Source of the DNA: an uncultured Chelatococcus sp.
GTDB lineage: Bacteria; Pseudomonadota; Alphaproteobacteria; Rhizobiales; Beijerinckiaceae
Direction: 5' to 3'
NCBI GenBank assembly: GCA_937863995.1
Contig: CALMIK010000083.1
Coordinates: forward strand, 1 to 58,845
DNA length: 58,845 bases
Made by a program: the position numbers and the translations under genes. Shown here piece by piece: positions 47,888 to 58,030 of the stretch (its first letter is position 1; every line of letters starts with the position of its first letter). The notes beneath the pieces were generated by a model. That model made no database searches, was not told where the DNA came from, and saw only the letters and a list, made by a program, of their open reading frames with translations.

Positions 47888-50185
47888 GCCGGCAGCGGAG
47901 TTTTCCGCCCCGGCCTGCGCTTCCACAACGGCGACAGCCGTCATGTTGACGATGCCGCGGGCGGTGACGGTTTCCGTCAGGATATGCGCCGGCTTCGCCT
48001 GTCCCAGCAGGATCGGCCCCACGGGCAGCGCGTCCGCGAGCACGCGGGCGAACTGGTAGGCGATGTTGGCGGCATCGAGCGTGGGCAGGACGAGCACGTT
48101 CGCCGCGCCCTTGAGGTGGGAGGACGGCAGCGACCGGTCACGCACCAGCTGCGACAGCGCCGCGTCCGCCTGCATCTCGCCATCGACCTCGAGATCCGGC
48201 GCACGCTCGCGCAGCAGCGCCAGCGTCTGGCGCATCTTGCGGGCGGAAGCTGAATCGCCCGATCCGAAGTTGGAGTGCGACAGCAGCGCGACCTTGGGCT
48301 CGATGCCGAAGCGGCGCACGTGCGCGGCGCATGAAACGGCGGTATCGGCCAGTTCCTGCGCCGTGGGGTCGACGCGGATGTGCGTGTCGGCGAGGAAGTA
48401 ATGCCCCTTGGAGGTAATGACGAGGCTCATGGCGGCGAAGTCGTCGACGCCGGGCGCGGTGCCGATGATGTTGCGGATGTGGCGCAGGTGCGAGTCGAAC
48501 CGCCCTTCCACGCCGCAGATGAGCGCGTCCGCGTCGCCCCGCAGCAGCGCCACCGCGGCGATGACCGTCTGGTTGGTGCGCATCAGCGTGCGCGCGAGGT
48601 CGGGCGTGATGCCGCGCCGTCCCGCGATGTCGAGATAGGTCGCGACATACTCGCGGTAGCGCGGATCGTCCTCGGGGTTGATCAGGTCGAAGTGGCTCCC
48701 CGGCTCCAGCGACAGGCCGAAGCGCTTCAGCCGCGCCTCGACGACCGCCGGGCGGCCGATGAGGATGGGGCGGGCGATGCCGTCTTCCACCACGGCCTGG
48801 GCGGCGCGCAGCACGCGCTCGTCCTCGCCCTCGGCGTAGATGACCCGCTTGGGTTCGGCGCGCGCCTGGCTGAACACCGGTTTCATGATGAAGCCGGAGC
48901 GGAACACGAAGCCGTTGAGCGAATCGGTATAGGCGTCGAAATCGTCGATCGGCTTGCGCGCCACGCCCGATTCGATGGCCGCGCGGGCAACCGCCGGGGC
49001 GATGCGCAGGATGAGGCGCGGATCGAACGGATTGGGGATGAGCGAATCGGGACCGAAGTTACGCGTCTCCCCGCCATAGGCCCGCGCGACGACGTCGGAC
49101 GGGGTCTCGCGCGCCAGTTCGGCGATGGCCTTGACGGCGGCGGCCTTCATCGCCTCGTTGATGGTGGAGGCGCCGACATCGAGCGCGCCGCGAAAAATAT
49201 AGGGGAAACACAGGACGTTGTTGACCTGGTTCGGATAATCCGACCGTCCGGTGCAGATGATCGCGTCCGGGCGCGCCTCGCGCGCCTCCTCGGGCAGGAT
49301 TTCGGGATAGGGATTGGCGAGCGCGAGGATGAGCGGCTTGACGCCCATCTTCTTGAGGTGCTCCGGCTTCAGCACGTTGCCCGCCGAAAGGCCGAGGAAA
49401 ATGTCCGCCCCCTCGATGACGTCGCTGAGCGTGCGCTTGGGCGTATCCTGGGCGTAGATCGCCTTCCAGCGATCCATCAGCGCCTCGCGGCCCTTGTAGG
49501 CGACGCCCTCGATGTCGGTCACCCAGATGTTCTCGCGCTTGGCGCCCAGCGACACCAGCAGGTTGAGACAGGCGAGCGCCGCAGCGCCCGCGCCCGACGT
49601 GACGATCTTGACCTTGTCGATGCGCTTGCCGCCGAGCAGCAGGGCGTTGGTGACGGCAGCCGCCACGATGATCGCCGTGCCGTGCTGGTCGTCATGAAAC
49701 ACCGGAATGTTCATGCGCAGCTTCAGCCGCTCCTCGACCTCGAAGCACTCGGGCGCCTTGATGTCCTCGAGGTTGATGCCGCCGAAGGTCGGCTCCAGCG
49801 CCGCCACGACGTTGACGAGGCGGTCGACGTCGTTCTCGGCCACCTCGATGTCGAACACGTCGATGCCGGCGAATTTCTTGAACAGGACGGCCTTGCCCTC
49901 CATCACCGGCTTCGACGCCAGCGGCCCGATATTGCCGAGGCCGAGCACGGCCGTGCCGTTCGACACCACCGCGACGAGGTTCTGGCGCACGGTCAGGTTG
50001 TCGGCCTCGTTCGGATCGGCCACGATGGCCTCGCACGCGGCGGCGACGCCCGGCGAGTAGGCGAGCGCGAGGTCGCGCTGGTTGCCGAGCGGCTTCGTCG
50101 GCTTGATCTCGAGCTTTCCGGGCCGGGGATGACGGTGATAAAAGAGGGCTCCCGCCTTGAGGTCCTGTGAGATTTCGCCGGTCAT
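47885..50185 (-). CDS. maeB: NADP-dependent malic enzyme with phosphotransacetylase-like domain
   Basis: 766 residues. The first 430 residues are a malic enzyme ([52 protein letters not shown], and the nucleotide fold [20 protein letters not shown]). The C-terminal 320 resemble phosphate acetyltransferase ([40 protein letters not shown]), which in this enzyme class is regulatory. It decarboxylates malate to pyruvate with NADP. The product and pyc oppose each other at the C3/C4 node. The start at 50185 and the total length are standard. Its stop codon comes from a repeat. Confidence 0.96.
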   Translation of the reverse strand: MTGEISQDLKAGALFYHRHPRPGKLEIKPTKPLGNQRDLALAYSPGVAAACEAIVADPNEADNLTVRQNLVAVVSNGTAVLGLGNIGPLASKPVMEGKAVLFKKFAGIDVFDIEVAENDVDRLVNVVAALEPTFGGINLEDIKAPECFEVEERLKLRMNIPVFHDDQHGTAIIVAAAVTNALLLGGKRIDKVKIVTSGAGAAALACLNLLVSLGAKRENIWVTDIEGVAYKGREALMDRWKAIYAQDTPKRTLSDVIEGADIFLGLSAGNVLKPEHLKKMGVKPLILALANPYPEILPEEAREARPDAIICTGRSDYPNQVNNVLCFPYIFRGALDVGASTINEAMKAAAVKAIAELARETPSDVVARAYGGETRNFGPDSLIPNPFDPRLILRIAPAVARAAIESGVARKPIDDFDAYTDSLNGFVFRSGFIMKPVFSQARAEPKRVIYAEGEDERVLRAAQAVVEDGIARPILIGRPAVVEARLKRFGLSLEPGSHFDLINPEDDPRYREYVATYLDIAGRRGITPDLARTLMRTNQTVIAAVALLRGDADALICGVEGRFDSHLRHIRNIIGTAPGVDDFAAMSLVITSKGHYFLADTHIRVDPTAQELADTAVSCAAHVRRFGIEPKVALLSHSNFGSGDSASARKMRQTLALLRERAPDLEVDGEMQADAALSQLVRDRSLPSSHLKGAANVLVLPTLDAANIAYQFARVLADALPVGPILLGQAKPAHILTETVTARGIVNMTAVAVVEAQAGAENSAAG

Positions 50186-50424
50186 CGATGCGTCGCCCCT
50201 TATTGGCAGTCTGCGCTCGGCCCGGCCACCGAACCGAACGCGCGTTGCGGAAAACTCTGAAAACGAGAGCGGGTTGCGCTGTAGCCTCCGATGTCGCGAC
50301 GATGCAGCCCGCTCTGATACTTTTTGCTGAGAACACCCGAGTTTCGGTGCTATCCGTTTTGGCTTCCGGGCACCGGTTCGTCAATGGCGCGATCGGCGCC
50401 AGACCTGCATTTCAGGAATAGCTG

Positions 50425-51063
50425 ATGGTTTCTTTCGGCCTGATGAAGCGCTGGCGCAATCCGCGCAACGAAACGCGGATTTTTTTGGCGCGCCAGATCC
50501 GCCGCCATGGCTTTTCCGTGGGCGCGCACAGCTACGGCCACCCCAAGGTGCGTTTCGCCGATCAGGGACACCGGCTGGCGATCGGCCGCTTCTGCTCCAT
50601 CGCCGACAAGGTCGAGATCCTGCTCGGCGGCGGACATCACCTGCACTGGACGTCGACCTTCCCCTTCTCCGCCTTTCCGGACGCGTGGCCCTCCGCCGTG
50701 CCGCTGCCCGATTACCGCGCCGGCGGCGGCGACGTGATCATCGGCTCGGATGTCTGGATCGGTTCGGGCGCCATGATCATGCCCGGCGTCACCATCGGCC
50801 ACGGCGCGGTCATCGCCGCGCGCGCGGTGATAACGCGGGACGTCGCGCCCTACACGCTGGCGGCGGGCGTGCCGGCGCGCCCCGTGCGCACGCGCTTCCC
50901 CGACGATGTCATTGCCGATCTGCTGGAAACCGCCTGGTGGGATCTGCCCGACAGCGCGCTCGTGCCGCTGCTGCCGCTGCTGCAGGGCGAGGCGGTGGGC
51001 GAACTCGTCGCCGCCGTCAGGCGCTTGCGTGCCGGCGGCGGGCCGCCATCAGCCGCCCCTTGA
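50425..51063 (+). CDS. CatB/Vat-type hexapeptide acetyltransferase
   Basis: 212 residues with a left-handed beta-helix of hexapeptide repeats. The xenobiotic-acetyltransferase signatures are present: YGHPKVRF, IGRFCSIADKVEILLGGGHH with the catalytic-type His, HWTSTFPF, and DVIIGSDVWIGSGAMIMPGVTIGHGAVIAARAVITRDV. The fold transfers acetyl from acetyl-CoA. Members act on chloramphenicol, streptogramins or surface sugars. Near a glycosyltransferase and an acyltransferase, a sugar or polysaccharide substrate is more likely, but that is inference. The last 47 bases overlap the convergent acyltransferase gene. Confidence 0.88.
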   Translation: MVSFGLMKRWRNPRNETRIFLARQIRRHGFSVGAHSYGHPKVRFADQGHRLAIGRFCSIADKVEILLGGGHHLHWTSTFPFSAFPDAWPSAVPLPDYRAGGGDVIIGSDVWIGSGAMIMPGVTIGHGAVIAARAVITRDVAPYTLAAGVPARPVRTRFPDDVIADLLETAWWDLPDSALVPLLPLLQGEAVGELVAAVRRLRAGGGPPSAAP

Positions 51064-52087
51064 GACCCAGCGCCGGCTGCTCGACCAAATACCACGACAG
51101 CGCGGCGATAAGGGCCGAGATCGCAATCGCGGGCGCGATCATCACAGCGGCCCCCACGGCAGGAAACAAGGCGAACAGCACCTGCTGCACCGGCCAGCCA
51201 TAGAGATAGAGGCCATACGACAGATCGGCGCGCGGCGACGGCGCCAGCACGGGCGCGGCGAGCGCCAGCCACAGCGCTCCGTAGGCGGAGGCGACGAAGA
51301 GCAGCGTGTGATAGAGCGGCGTGCCCGCGTTCAGCCAGGTGGCGAGCGCCAGCCCCGCCACGATCACCGGGCTGAACGGCAGCCGCTCGCGGTACAAGTA
51401 GAGCAGGCTGCCGGTGAGGAAAATGAGCGGCAGGCGGATCGACGTCTGCGCGCCCTTGCCAGCCTCGGGATAGAGAAAATCGAGCCCGAGGCTCAGCGCG
51501 ACAAGAACGCCGACGAGCGCCAGCACCACAACCCGGCGGCGCAGCGCGCCAACCACGCCCAGCCCGAACACGACCGCGTAGCAGATGATCTCGTACTTCA
51601 GGGTCCATACCGTGCCGAGCGGAAAACGGAACGGATTGTCGGTAAAGAGCCCCGGCAACGGCGCGGTGCTTTTCAGCGTCGTCAGCGTCGCCTCGACGAA
51701 GCGCCACAATTGCGGATCGCGAAAATACTCCGCCAGCGGCAACACCGTGAGCGCGGGACCGAGGAGAAAAGCGCTCGCCAAAACCGCCACGACGAGGGCG
51801 GGCGCTATGCGCAGCGCGCGCGCCACCGCGTAATCCAGCGGGCCACGGCGCACGAAGCTCATGGTGACGAGAAAGCCCGACACGGCAAAGAAACCGTTCA
51901 CCGCATGCTCGCCGAGCGAGAAGCCGGTCGAGGTATGCAGCGGCTCATCGCCAGCCGCCCCCGTTCCCACGCTGAAGGCATGCGAGACGATGACGGCGAG
52001 CGCCAGCAGGTGGCGCAACAGGCTGAAATTGTCACCGCCACGCCCGAGGGACGCTTCCACCGTCACCGGTTGCAGGAACGCCTTCAT
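51017..52087 (-). CDS. Acyltransferase family 3 membrane protein
   Basis: 356 residues, about ten membrane helices. The OafA/ExoZ-like hallmarks are FSLLRHLLALAVIVSHAFSV near the start (the R-x-x-x-x-x-x-x-x-x-H type pair), FFAVSGFLVTMSF, FRFPLGTVWTLKYEIICYA, and SYGLYLYGWPVQQVL. Such proteins acetylate or succinylate exported polysaccharides or lipids in the inner membrane. Its start overlaps the glycosyltransferase stop by 4 bases (ATGA), so both are translated together and probably act on the same glycan. Confidence 0.9.
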   Translation of the reverse strand: MKAFLQPVTVEASLGRGGDNFSLLRHLLALAVIVSHAFSVGTGAAGDEPLHTSTGFSLGEHAVNGFFAVSGFLVTMSFVRRGPLDYAVARALRIAPALVVAVLASAFLLGPALTVLPLAEYFRDPQLWRFVEATLTTLKSTAPLPGLFTDNPFRFPLGTVWTLKYEIICYAVVFGLGVVGALRRRVVVLALVGVLVALSLGLDFLYPEAGKGAQTSIRLPLIFLTGSLLYLYRERLPFSPVIVAGLALATWLNAGTPLYHTLLFVASAYGALWLALAAPVLAPSPRADLSYGLYLYGWPVQQVLFALFPAVGAAVMIAPAIAISALIAALSWYLVEQPALGLKGRLMAARRRHASA

Positions 52088-53028
52088 TCACCCCCCAAAC
52101 CGTTACGGGACAAGGCTTCGTCGCTGCTCAGCCCCTGCCGCGCCAGCGCGCCGCGCCCGCGCAGCCACGCCAGCGCGCCCAGCGCCGAGCCGCCGTAGCG
52201 GGCAGCAAGCCTGCGGTTGAGGATGAGGCAGGCGCCCGCGGCTTTCAACCCGTTGACCAGCGCCATGCCGAGCGCCGGGCTTTTCAGCCCGTATTTATGG
52301 CTGACATAGGCGCGCGACCACGCGAGATGCCAGCGGGCGGTCACGACGCGCGCGAGCGAGGGCGCGCTCGACGCTCCACGCTGGTGGCGCGCGACCGCGC
52401 CATGAACATGGACCAGCGCATGCCCGGCGTCGGCAACCCGCCGGCACAGGTCGTCATCCTCGAAAAACAGGAAGATGCTGTCGTCGAAGCCGCCGAGCCG
52501 CAGGAAGACGTCGCGGCGCGCCAGCAGCACCGCCCCGGACAGGAACGGCGTGCAGCAGTCGCCCTCGGGAAAGCGGCGCGCGCCGGAAGGGTTTTGCAGG
52601 CAGGGCGCCAGCAGCGAGCGGAACTGGTAGAAGAACCGCCCGTCCGGCTCCACGATGCGCGGCGCGAGCAGCGCGGCGTCGGGATAGGCCTCGGCCGCCG
52701 CGAGCAGGGCGGCGAGCGCGCCGTCCTCCAGCACCGCGTCGGGGTTGCAGATCAGCACGAAGGGGCTTTCCGCCGCGCGGATGCCGATGTTGTTGGCGCG
52801 CCCGTAGCCCTCGTTGCGGGGGTTGCGGATGACGCGCGCGCCGTGCGCCTCGGCCACGGCGGCTGATTGATCCAGGCTGGCGTTGTCGACGACCGTGACC
52901 GCCGCGCCCTCGCGCGTCAGAGCCGCGAGACAGGCGGGCAGCACGCCCGCGCTGTCGAAGCTGACGACGATCGCCTCCACGGCGGCGCGCCGTGGCGATG
53001 CCGGCGCGCCGGACATGCCCGCCGGCAT
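52084..53028 (-). CDS. Glycosyltransferase family 2 (rhamnosyltransferase-like)
   Basis: 314 residues. GT-A fold: VEAIVVSFDSAGVLPACLAA, VTVVDNASLDQS, VIRNPRNEGYGRANNIGIRA, and the nucleotide-sugar loop CNPDAVLE, then the acceptor part SGAVLLARRDVFLRLGGFDDSIFLFFEDDDLCRRVADAGH with the ED-type acid residues. This variant is typical of dTDP-rhamnosyltransferases and WbbL-like enzymes. It lies 4 bases after the aspS stop and overlaps the acyltransferase start, so aspS-GT2-acyltransferase is one operon, an unusual partnership of tRNA charging with glycan assembly. Confidence 0.93.
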   Translation of the reverse strand: MPAGMSGAPASPRRAAVEAIVVSFDSAGVLPACLAALTREGAAVTVVDNASLDQSAAVAEAHGARVIRNPRNEGYGRANNIGIRAAESPFVLICNPDAVLEDGALAALLAAAEAYPDAALLAPRIVEPDGRFFYQFRSLLAPCLQNPSGARRFPEGDCCTPFLSGAVLLARRDVFLRLGGFDDSIFLFFEDDDLCRRVADAGHALVHVHGAVARHQRGASSAPSLARVVTARWHLAWSRAYVSHKYGLKSPALGMALVNGLKAAGACLILNRRLAARYGGSALGALAWLRGRGALARQGLSSDEALSRNGLGGE

Positions 53029-53032
53029 GCGA

Positions 53033-54847
53033 TCACGCGGGCTTTTCGGGCAGGTTGAGCCGGATGTGCAGCTCGCGCAGCTGCTTGGCCGTCACCTCCG
53101 AGGGGGCGCCCATCAGGATGTCCTCGGCGCGCTGGTTCATGGGGAACAGCACGACCTCGCGGATGTTGGGCTCGTCGCACAGCAGCATGACGATGCGGTC
53201 GACGCCGGGCGCGATGCCACCGTGCGGCGGGGCGCCGAAGCTGAGCGCGCGCAGCATGCCGCCGAACTTCTCCTCGAGCACGTCCTCGCCGTAGCCGGCG
53301 ATGGCGAACGCCTTGCGCATGATGTCCGGGCGGTGGTTACGGATGGCGCCCGACGACAGCTCGATGCCGTTGCAGACGATGTCGTACTGGAAGGCGGTGA
53401 TGCCGAGGATCGTCTTCTCGTCCGACGGGTCGAGCGCCAGGAAGGCGTCGGCGTCGAAGTTGGGCATGGAGAACGGGTTGTGCGAGAAGTCGACCCGCTT
53501 CTCGTCCTCGTTCCACTCATACATCGGGAAGTCGGTGATCCAGCACAGGTCGAAGCGATCCTTGGCGGAAAGGCCCAGTTCGTCGCCGATGCGGATGCGC
53601 GCCGCGCCCGCGAGCTTGGCCGCCTTCAGCTCGTCGCCGGCCGAGAAGAACACCGCGTCGCCCGCGCCGATGCCGGCTTTGGCCGCGATGGCGGCCTGCA
53701 CGTCGGCGGGGATGAACTTGGCGATCGGCCCCTTGGCCGTGAGCTGCCCGCCCTCTTCCTCGAACACGATGTAGCCCAGCCCCGGCGCGCCTTCGCCGCG
53801 CGCCCAGTCGTTGAGCTTGTCGAAGAACGAGCGCGGCTGCGCCGCCGCGCCGGGAGCGGGAATGGCGCGCACGACGCCGCCCGATTCCACCACGCCGCGG
53901 AATGCCTTGAACGTGACGCCCTCGGCCACGAATTCCTGCGATACGTCGGCGATGACGAGCGGGTTGCGCAGGTCTGGCTTGTCGGAGCCGTACTTCAGCA
54001 GCGACTCGGCATAGGGAATGCGCGGGAACACTTTCGTGACCGGCTTTCCGTCCGCGAATTCCTCGAACACACCGCGCAGCACCGGCTCCACCGCCTGGAA
54101 GACGTCTTCCTGGGTGACGAAGCTCATCTCGATATCGAGCTGGTAGAACTCGCCGGGCGAGCGGTCGGCGCGGGCGTCCTCATCGCGGAAACACGGCGCG
54201 ATCTGGAAGTAGCGGTCGAAGCCCGCGATCATCGTGAGCTGCTTGAACTGCTGCGGCGCCTGCGGCAGCGCATAGAACTTGCCCGGATGCAGGCGGCTGG
54301 GCACGAGGAAGTCGCGCGCGCCCTCGGGAGAGGAAGCCGTCAGGATCGGGGTCTGAAACTCGAAAAAGTCCTGCTCGCGCATGCGCCGGCGCAGCGAATC
54401 GATCACCTGCCCACGGCGCACGATGTTGCGGTGCAGCTTCTCGCGGCGCAGGTCGAGGAAGCGGTACTTGAGCCGCGTCTCTTCCGGGTATGTCTGGTCG
54501 CCGAAAACCTGCAGCGGCAGCTCGGCCGCCGGTCCCAGCACCTCGAGATCGGTCACGTAGATCTCGACCTGGCCGGTGGCGAGCTCGTTGTTCTCGGTGC
54601 CGGCGGGGCGGCGGCGCACCTTGCCGTCGATCCTCACCACCCACTCCGAGCGCGCCTGCGACATCGCCGCGAAGGCGGGCGAATCGGAATCGGCCACCAC
54701 CTGCGTCAGGCCGTAATGGTCGCGCAGATCGATGAACAGCACGCCGCCGTGGTCGCGGATGCGATGGCACCAGCCGGACAGGCGCACGTCGGCGCCGATG
54801 TCGGATTCGCGCAGAGCGCCGCAGGTATGGGAACGGTAGCGATGCAT
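53033..54847 (-). CDS. aspS: Aspartate-tRNA ligase
   Basis: 604 residues from ATG 54847 ([20 protein letters not shown]); the frame runs on to 54928 but is not conserved. N-terminal OB-fold ([20 protein letters not shown]), class II motif 2 ([10 protein letters not shown]), the bacterial GAD insert (about 300-430), and motif 3 ([13 protein letters not shown]). Alphaproteobacterial AspRS of this length is usually the non-discriminating form that also charges tRNA-Asn where no AsnRS is present; that cannot be decided here. It heads the operon with the glycosyltransferase and acyltransferase. Confidence 0.97.
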   Translation of the reverse strand: MHRYRSHTCGALRESDIGADVRLSGWCHRIRDHGGVLFIDLRDHYGLTQVVADSDSPAFAAMSQARSEWVVRIDGKVRRRPAGTENNELATGQVEIYVTDLEVLGPAAELPLQVFGDQTYPEETRLKYRFLDLRREKLHRNIVRRGQVIDSLRRRMREQDFFEFQTPILTASSPEGARDFLVPSRLHPGKFYALPQAPQQFKQLTMIAGFDRYFQIAPCFRDEDARADRSPGEFYQLDIEMSFVTQEDVFQAVEPVLRGVFEEFADGKPVTKVFPRIPYAESLLKYGSDKPDLRNPLVIADVSQEFVAEGVTFKAFRGVVESGGVVRAIPAPGAAAQPRSFFDKLNDWARGEGAPGLGYIVFEEEGGQLTAKGPIAKFIPADVQAAIAAKAGIGAGDAVFFSAGDELKAAKLAGAARIRIGDELGLSAKDRFDLCWITDFPMYEWNEDEKRVDFSHNPFSMPNFDADAFLALDPSDEKTILGITAFQYDIVCNGIELSSGAIRNHRPDIMRKAFAIAGYGEDVLEEKFGGMLRALSFGAPPHGGIAPGVDRIVMLLCDEPNIREVVLFPMNQRAEDILMGAPSEVTAKQLRELHIRLNLPEKPA

Positions 54848-55133
54848 GACGGAAAAGCCAGTCTGTTGTGACGGAGATAGCGGAGCGCACCATCCTCGGG
54901 AGACGGCAGCAGGCCGGGAGAAGTCCACGACAGGCTCCGCTTGTCAAGCATCCGAAGGAAAAAGTGCGCCGTAGACGGCGTAAATCGCCCCCCGCCCCCG
55001 CGACAAGCGGCGCGCGCTCGGCTATAGAGCGATGGACATTCCCGCCGCGCGGCTCCAGCGCTCCATACATTTCATTCCGCATCGACCCCGGCCGAAAAGC
55101 GCACGCACTTTCCGGTTTGATGCCATAGCGCCA

Positions 55134-56282
55134 ATGATGAACCTGATCGCAACCACCGACGCCCTCTCCGCCGCCTGCGCGCGCCTCGCCCGGCATCCGT
55201 TCGTGACCGTGGACACCGAGTTCCTGCGCGAGACGACGTTCTACGCCAAGCTCTGCCTCATCCAGATGGCCGGGCCGGAGGAGGCCGTGCTCGTCGATCC
55301 GCTCTCGCCCGACATCGATCTCGCGCCCTTCTTCGCGCTGATGACGGACCCGAATGTCGTCAAGGTATTCCACTCCGCCCGCCAGGACATCGAGATCATC
55401 TGGCAGCGCGGGCAGGTCATCCCGGCACCGCTCTTCGACAGCCAGGTGGCGGCCATGGTGTGCGGCTACGGCGACTCGGTGTCCTACGAGCAGCTCGCCA
55501 ACGACCTCGCCCACGAGCGCATCGACAAGTCGTCGCGCTTCACCGACTGGTCGCGCCGGCCGCTCGACAACCAGCAGCTCGCCTACGCCCTGTCCGACGT
55601 CACCCATCTGCGCACCATCTACGGCGCGCTCTCCGCAAGCCTCGAAACCTCCGGCCGCTCCGGATGGCTCGGGGAGGAGATGGCGATCCTCTCCAGCCCC
55701 TCCACCTATGAGCTTCACCCCGAGGACGCGTGGCAGAAGCTGCGCGGGCGGGTGCGCAAGCCGAAGGAACTTGCGGTGCTGATCGAAATCGCCGCATGGC
55801 GCGAACGCGAAGCCCGCGCGCGCGACGTGCCGCGCTCGCGGGTGATGAAGGACGACGGCATCGTCGACATCGCCATCAACGCGCCGCGCTCTGTCGAGGC
55901 GCTGGGGCGGCTGCGGTCCATCCCCAACGGTTTCGAGCGCTCGCGCACCGGTTCCGATATCCTGGAAGTGGTTGAGCGCGCGCTGGAGCGCGACCCGGCA
56001 ACCCTGCCGGCGCTGGAGCGCCCGCGCGGCCGCGCCAACACCGGCGCGATGCTCGAACTGCTCAAGGTGCTGCTGAAGAGCGTCGCCGAAACGGCGCACG
56101 TGGCGCCGAAAATCCTCGCCACCGTGGACGACCTCGAAGCCATCGCGACGGACGACAACGCGGACGTTCCGGCGCTCGCCGGCTGGCGGCGCGAGATTTT
56201 CGGCGAGCCGGCGCTCAAGCTCAAGCACGGCAAGCTCGCCATCGCCATCGACGGCAACCGGGTGGCCCTGATCGAGCGCTAA
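55134..56282 (+). CDS. rnd: Ribonuclease D
   Basis: 382 residues. ATG at 55134 and ATG at 55137 are both possible; the longer frame to 55032 is non-coding in character. The DEDDy exonuclease centre is seen: Asp27 and Glu29 in DTEF, Asp85 in [11 protein letters not shown], and Tyr151/Asp155 in the YALSD (YxxxD) box. Two HRDC-like helical modules follow: [20 protein letters not shown] in the first, and [20 protein letters not shown] in the second. It trims the 3' ends of tRNA precursors and other RNAs. It is divergent from aspS, and a hairpin lies right after its stop. Confidence 0.95.
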   Translation: MMNLIATTDALSAACARLARHPFVTVDTEFLRETTFYAKLCLIQMAGPEEAVLVDPLSPDIDLAPFFALMTDPNVVKVFHSARQDIEIIWQRGQVIPAPLFDSQVAAMVCGYGDSVSYEQLANDLAHERIDKSSRFTDWSRRPLDNQQLAYALSDVTHLRTIYGALSASLETSGRSGWLGEEMAILSSPSTYELHPEDAWQKLRGRVRKPKELAVLIEIAAWREREARARDVPRSRVMKDDGIVDIAINAPRSVEALGRLRSIPNGFERSRTGSDILEVVERALERDPATLPALERPRGRANTGAMLELLKVLLKSVAETAHVAPKILATVDDLEAIATDDNADVPALAGWRREIFGEPALKLKHGKLAIAIDGNRVALIER

Positions 56283-56289
56283 AATGCAT

Positions 56290-56317
56290 GCCGCCCGGAT
56301 GTTTCCATCCGGGCGGC
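56290..56317 (+). terminator. Hairpin after rnd
   Basis: Perfect 12-base stem GCCGCCCGGATG/CATCCGGGCGGC (56290-56301 and 56306-56317) with a TTTC loop, 8 bases after the stop codon, followed by GTAAAATC, so the T-tract is missing. It may also serve ppx from the other side. Confidence 0.6.
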
Positions 56318-56388
56318 GTAAAATCATTCCAGACCGAAAAGATAAAGCCGGCCCCGCGCATGTGAGCGCTCAGGCCGTCTCTTTCTGG

Positions 56389-57924
56389 TCAGCTGGCCGC
56401 CCCGTTGGCGGCCTGGCCCTTGGCTGCGGCCGGAACCGTCACCACGGCCGGATCGCGGCCGACGATGCGCGCGAGCTGACGCAGACGGCCCATCAGGCGG
56501 TCATTGGCGAGCGCATCGAGATCGTCGGGCAGCGACAGCACCAGACGGTCGCCGCTGCCGACAACCGGCGTGCGCGCCAGCGTGCCGGGCATCGCCGCCG
56601 ACAGCAGGTAGGCCACACGCAGCATGCCGCCGAGAATGCGGGCGCGGTTCAGCATGCGTGGCGTCACCAGTTCACGCATGCGCGAGCTGGCGTCATCGAG
56701 CGACAAGCCCTCGTGCCGGAAGAATACCGCCAGCGCGATGAACGCGCGCCCCGGATGATCGACGCCGGTCAACGACGCATGCGCGATCAGGCCGAGGCTC
56801 TGCTCGCCGCGATAATCGGGATGCGTGCGCCATGCGAGATCGGACAGCAGGCAGGCCGCCGCGCGCTGGCGGCGCTCGTCTTCGGTCTCGTCGAGGTGCA
56901 GGGACGCCGCGAGCCGGCTCGTCCATGCGATGAGATCGGTCGCGTGGTCGGGATGACGCGACATCAGCCGGTTGAGCTCGCTGGCGCCCGCCAGCAGCGG
57001 ATCGATGCGCCGCTCCTGCTCGCCGAGCAGTTCGTACAGCAGGCCCTCGCGCACGCCCTGCGCCGAGAGCACGATGGAGTTCGGCCGCCCGCGCCGGATG
57101 ATCTCGTCGAGCAGCAGCGCGCCATAGCCGAGCAATGGCCGACGCGCCTCGGACACGGAATCGATCGATTCGAGCATGTCGGGATCGGCGCGCTCGACGA
57201 TCTTGCTGAATTCGGCGGCGTCACGCGCCGGGATGGTGTAGCCGTGCATGACGTGCAGCGGATAGGCCTTCTGGGCCATGTGCAGCGACGCCAGCGCGCG
57301 CCAGGTGCCGCCGACGGCGTAGAACGTGCGTCCGCGCAACGCATCGAGCGGCGCGGCGTCGGCCAGCGCGTCACGGATGACCCGCACCGCCTTCTTGAGC
57401 GATCCGCCGGTGATGTCCTGCAGCGCCAGGCCGCCGAGCTTGGTGGTGATGCCCTGCGCGACCGTGTTGCCGATGACGTCGACCAGTTCGAGGCTGCCGC
57501 CACCGAGATCGCCGACGACGCCGTCGGCATGGTGGAAGCCCGAAAGGATGCCGTAGGCGGAAAGCTGCGCCTCACGCCGGCCGGACAGGAGCTCGATCTT
57601 GCGGCCGAGAATGCGCTCGGCCTCGGCGATGAAATCGGGGCCGTTGGCGGCGTCGCGCGCCGCGGCCGTCGCTAGTACGTGGATGGTCTCGACCCGTGAG
57701 GCTTCGCACAGCCGGCGGAAACGCCCCAGCGCCTTCAGCGCCTTGTCGACCGCGTCCTCGGCAAGCCGCCCGGTGGTGACGACCGCGCGCCCGAGGCCGC
57801 AAAGCACCTTTTCGTTGAAAAGCTGCGCCGGCGCCCGGGAGAGCGATTCGTAGATCACGAGGCGGATCGAGTTCGAGCCGATGTCGATGATGGCGAGCGG
57901 CGCCGTAACGTCTGCCCGCCTCAC
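56389..57924 (-). CDS. ppx: Exopolyphosphatase, Ppx/GppA family
   Basis: The frame runs from 56389 to a GTG at 58074 (561 codons). I choose GTG 57924 (511 residues) because it follows AAAGG and begins just before APLAIIDIGSNSIRLVIYES, the ATPase-fold phosphate loop. GDLGGGSLEL (about residue 140) is the second loop, and the HD-like C-terminal half (RQRAAACLLSDLAWRTHPDY) is typical of the long form. It hydrolyses the ends of polyphosphate or pppGpp. The longer form would overlap ppk by 59 bases. ppk precedes it in the same direction, the usual ppk-ppx pair. Confidence 0.88.
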   Translation of the reverse strand: MRRADVTAPLAIIDIGSNSIRLVIYESLSRAPAQLFNEKVLCGLGRAVVTTGRLAEDAVDKALKALGRFRRLCEASRVETIHVLATAAARDAANGPDFIAEAERILGRKIELLSGRREAQLSAYGILSGFHHADGVVGDLGGGSLELVDVIGNTVAQGITTKLGGLALQDITGGSLKKAVRVIRDALADAAPLDALRGRTFYAVGGTWRALASLHMAQKAYPLHVMHGYTIPARDAAEFSKIVERADPDMLESIDSVSEARRPLLGYGALLLDEIIRRGRPNSIVLSAQGVREGLLYELLGEQERRIDPLLAGASELNRLMSRHPDHATDLIAWTSRLAASLHLDETEDERRQRAAACLLSDLAWRTHPDYRGEQSLGLIAHASLTGVDHPGRAFIALAVFFRHEGLSLDDASSRMRELVTPRMLNRARILGGMLRVAYLLSAAMPGTLARTPVVGSGDRLVLSLPDDLDALANDRLMGRLRQLARIVGRDPAVVTVPAAAKGQAANGAAS

Positions 57925-58000
57925 CGGTTGCAGCCTTTCGGCCCCGGCGTCGTTCCGCCGGGGCGTTGCCCGTTCACTCTGTTCGATCGGTATTGTCCGA

Positions 58001-58030
58001 TCAACTGTTGTGCCATCAACTGTTGTGCCC
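58001..58030. repeat. 15-base tandem duplication at the ppk end
   Basis: TCAACTGTTGTGCCA (58001-58015) is followed directly by TCAACTGTTGTGCCC (58016-58030). The second copy contains the ppk stop and last codons, and the first copy is a duplicate just behind the stop. It is flanked by a GATCGG/CCGATC dyad at about 57984-58001. Confidence 0.6.
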
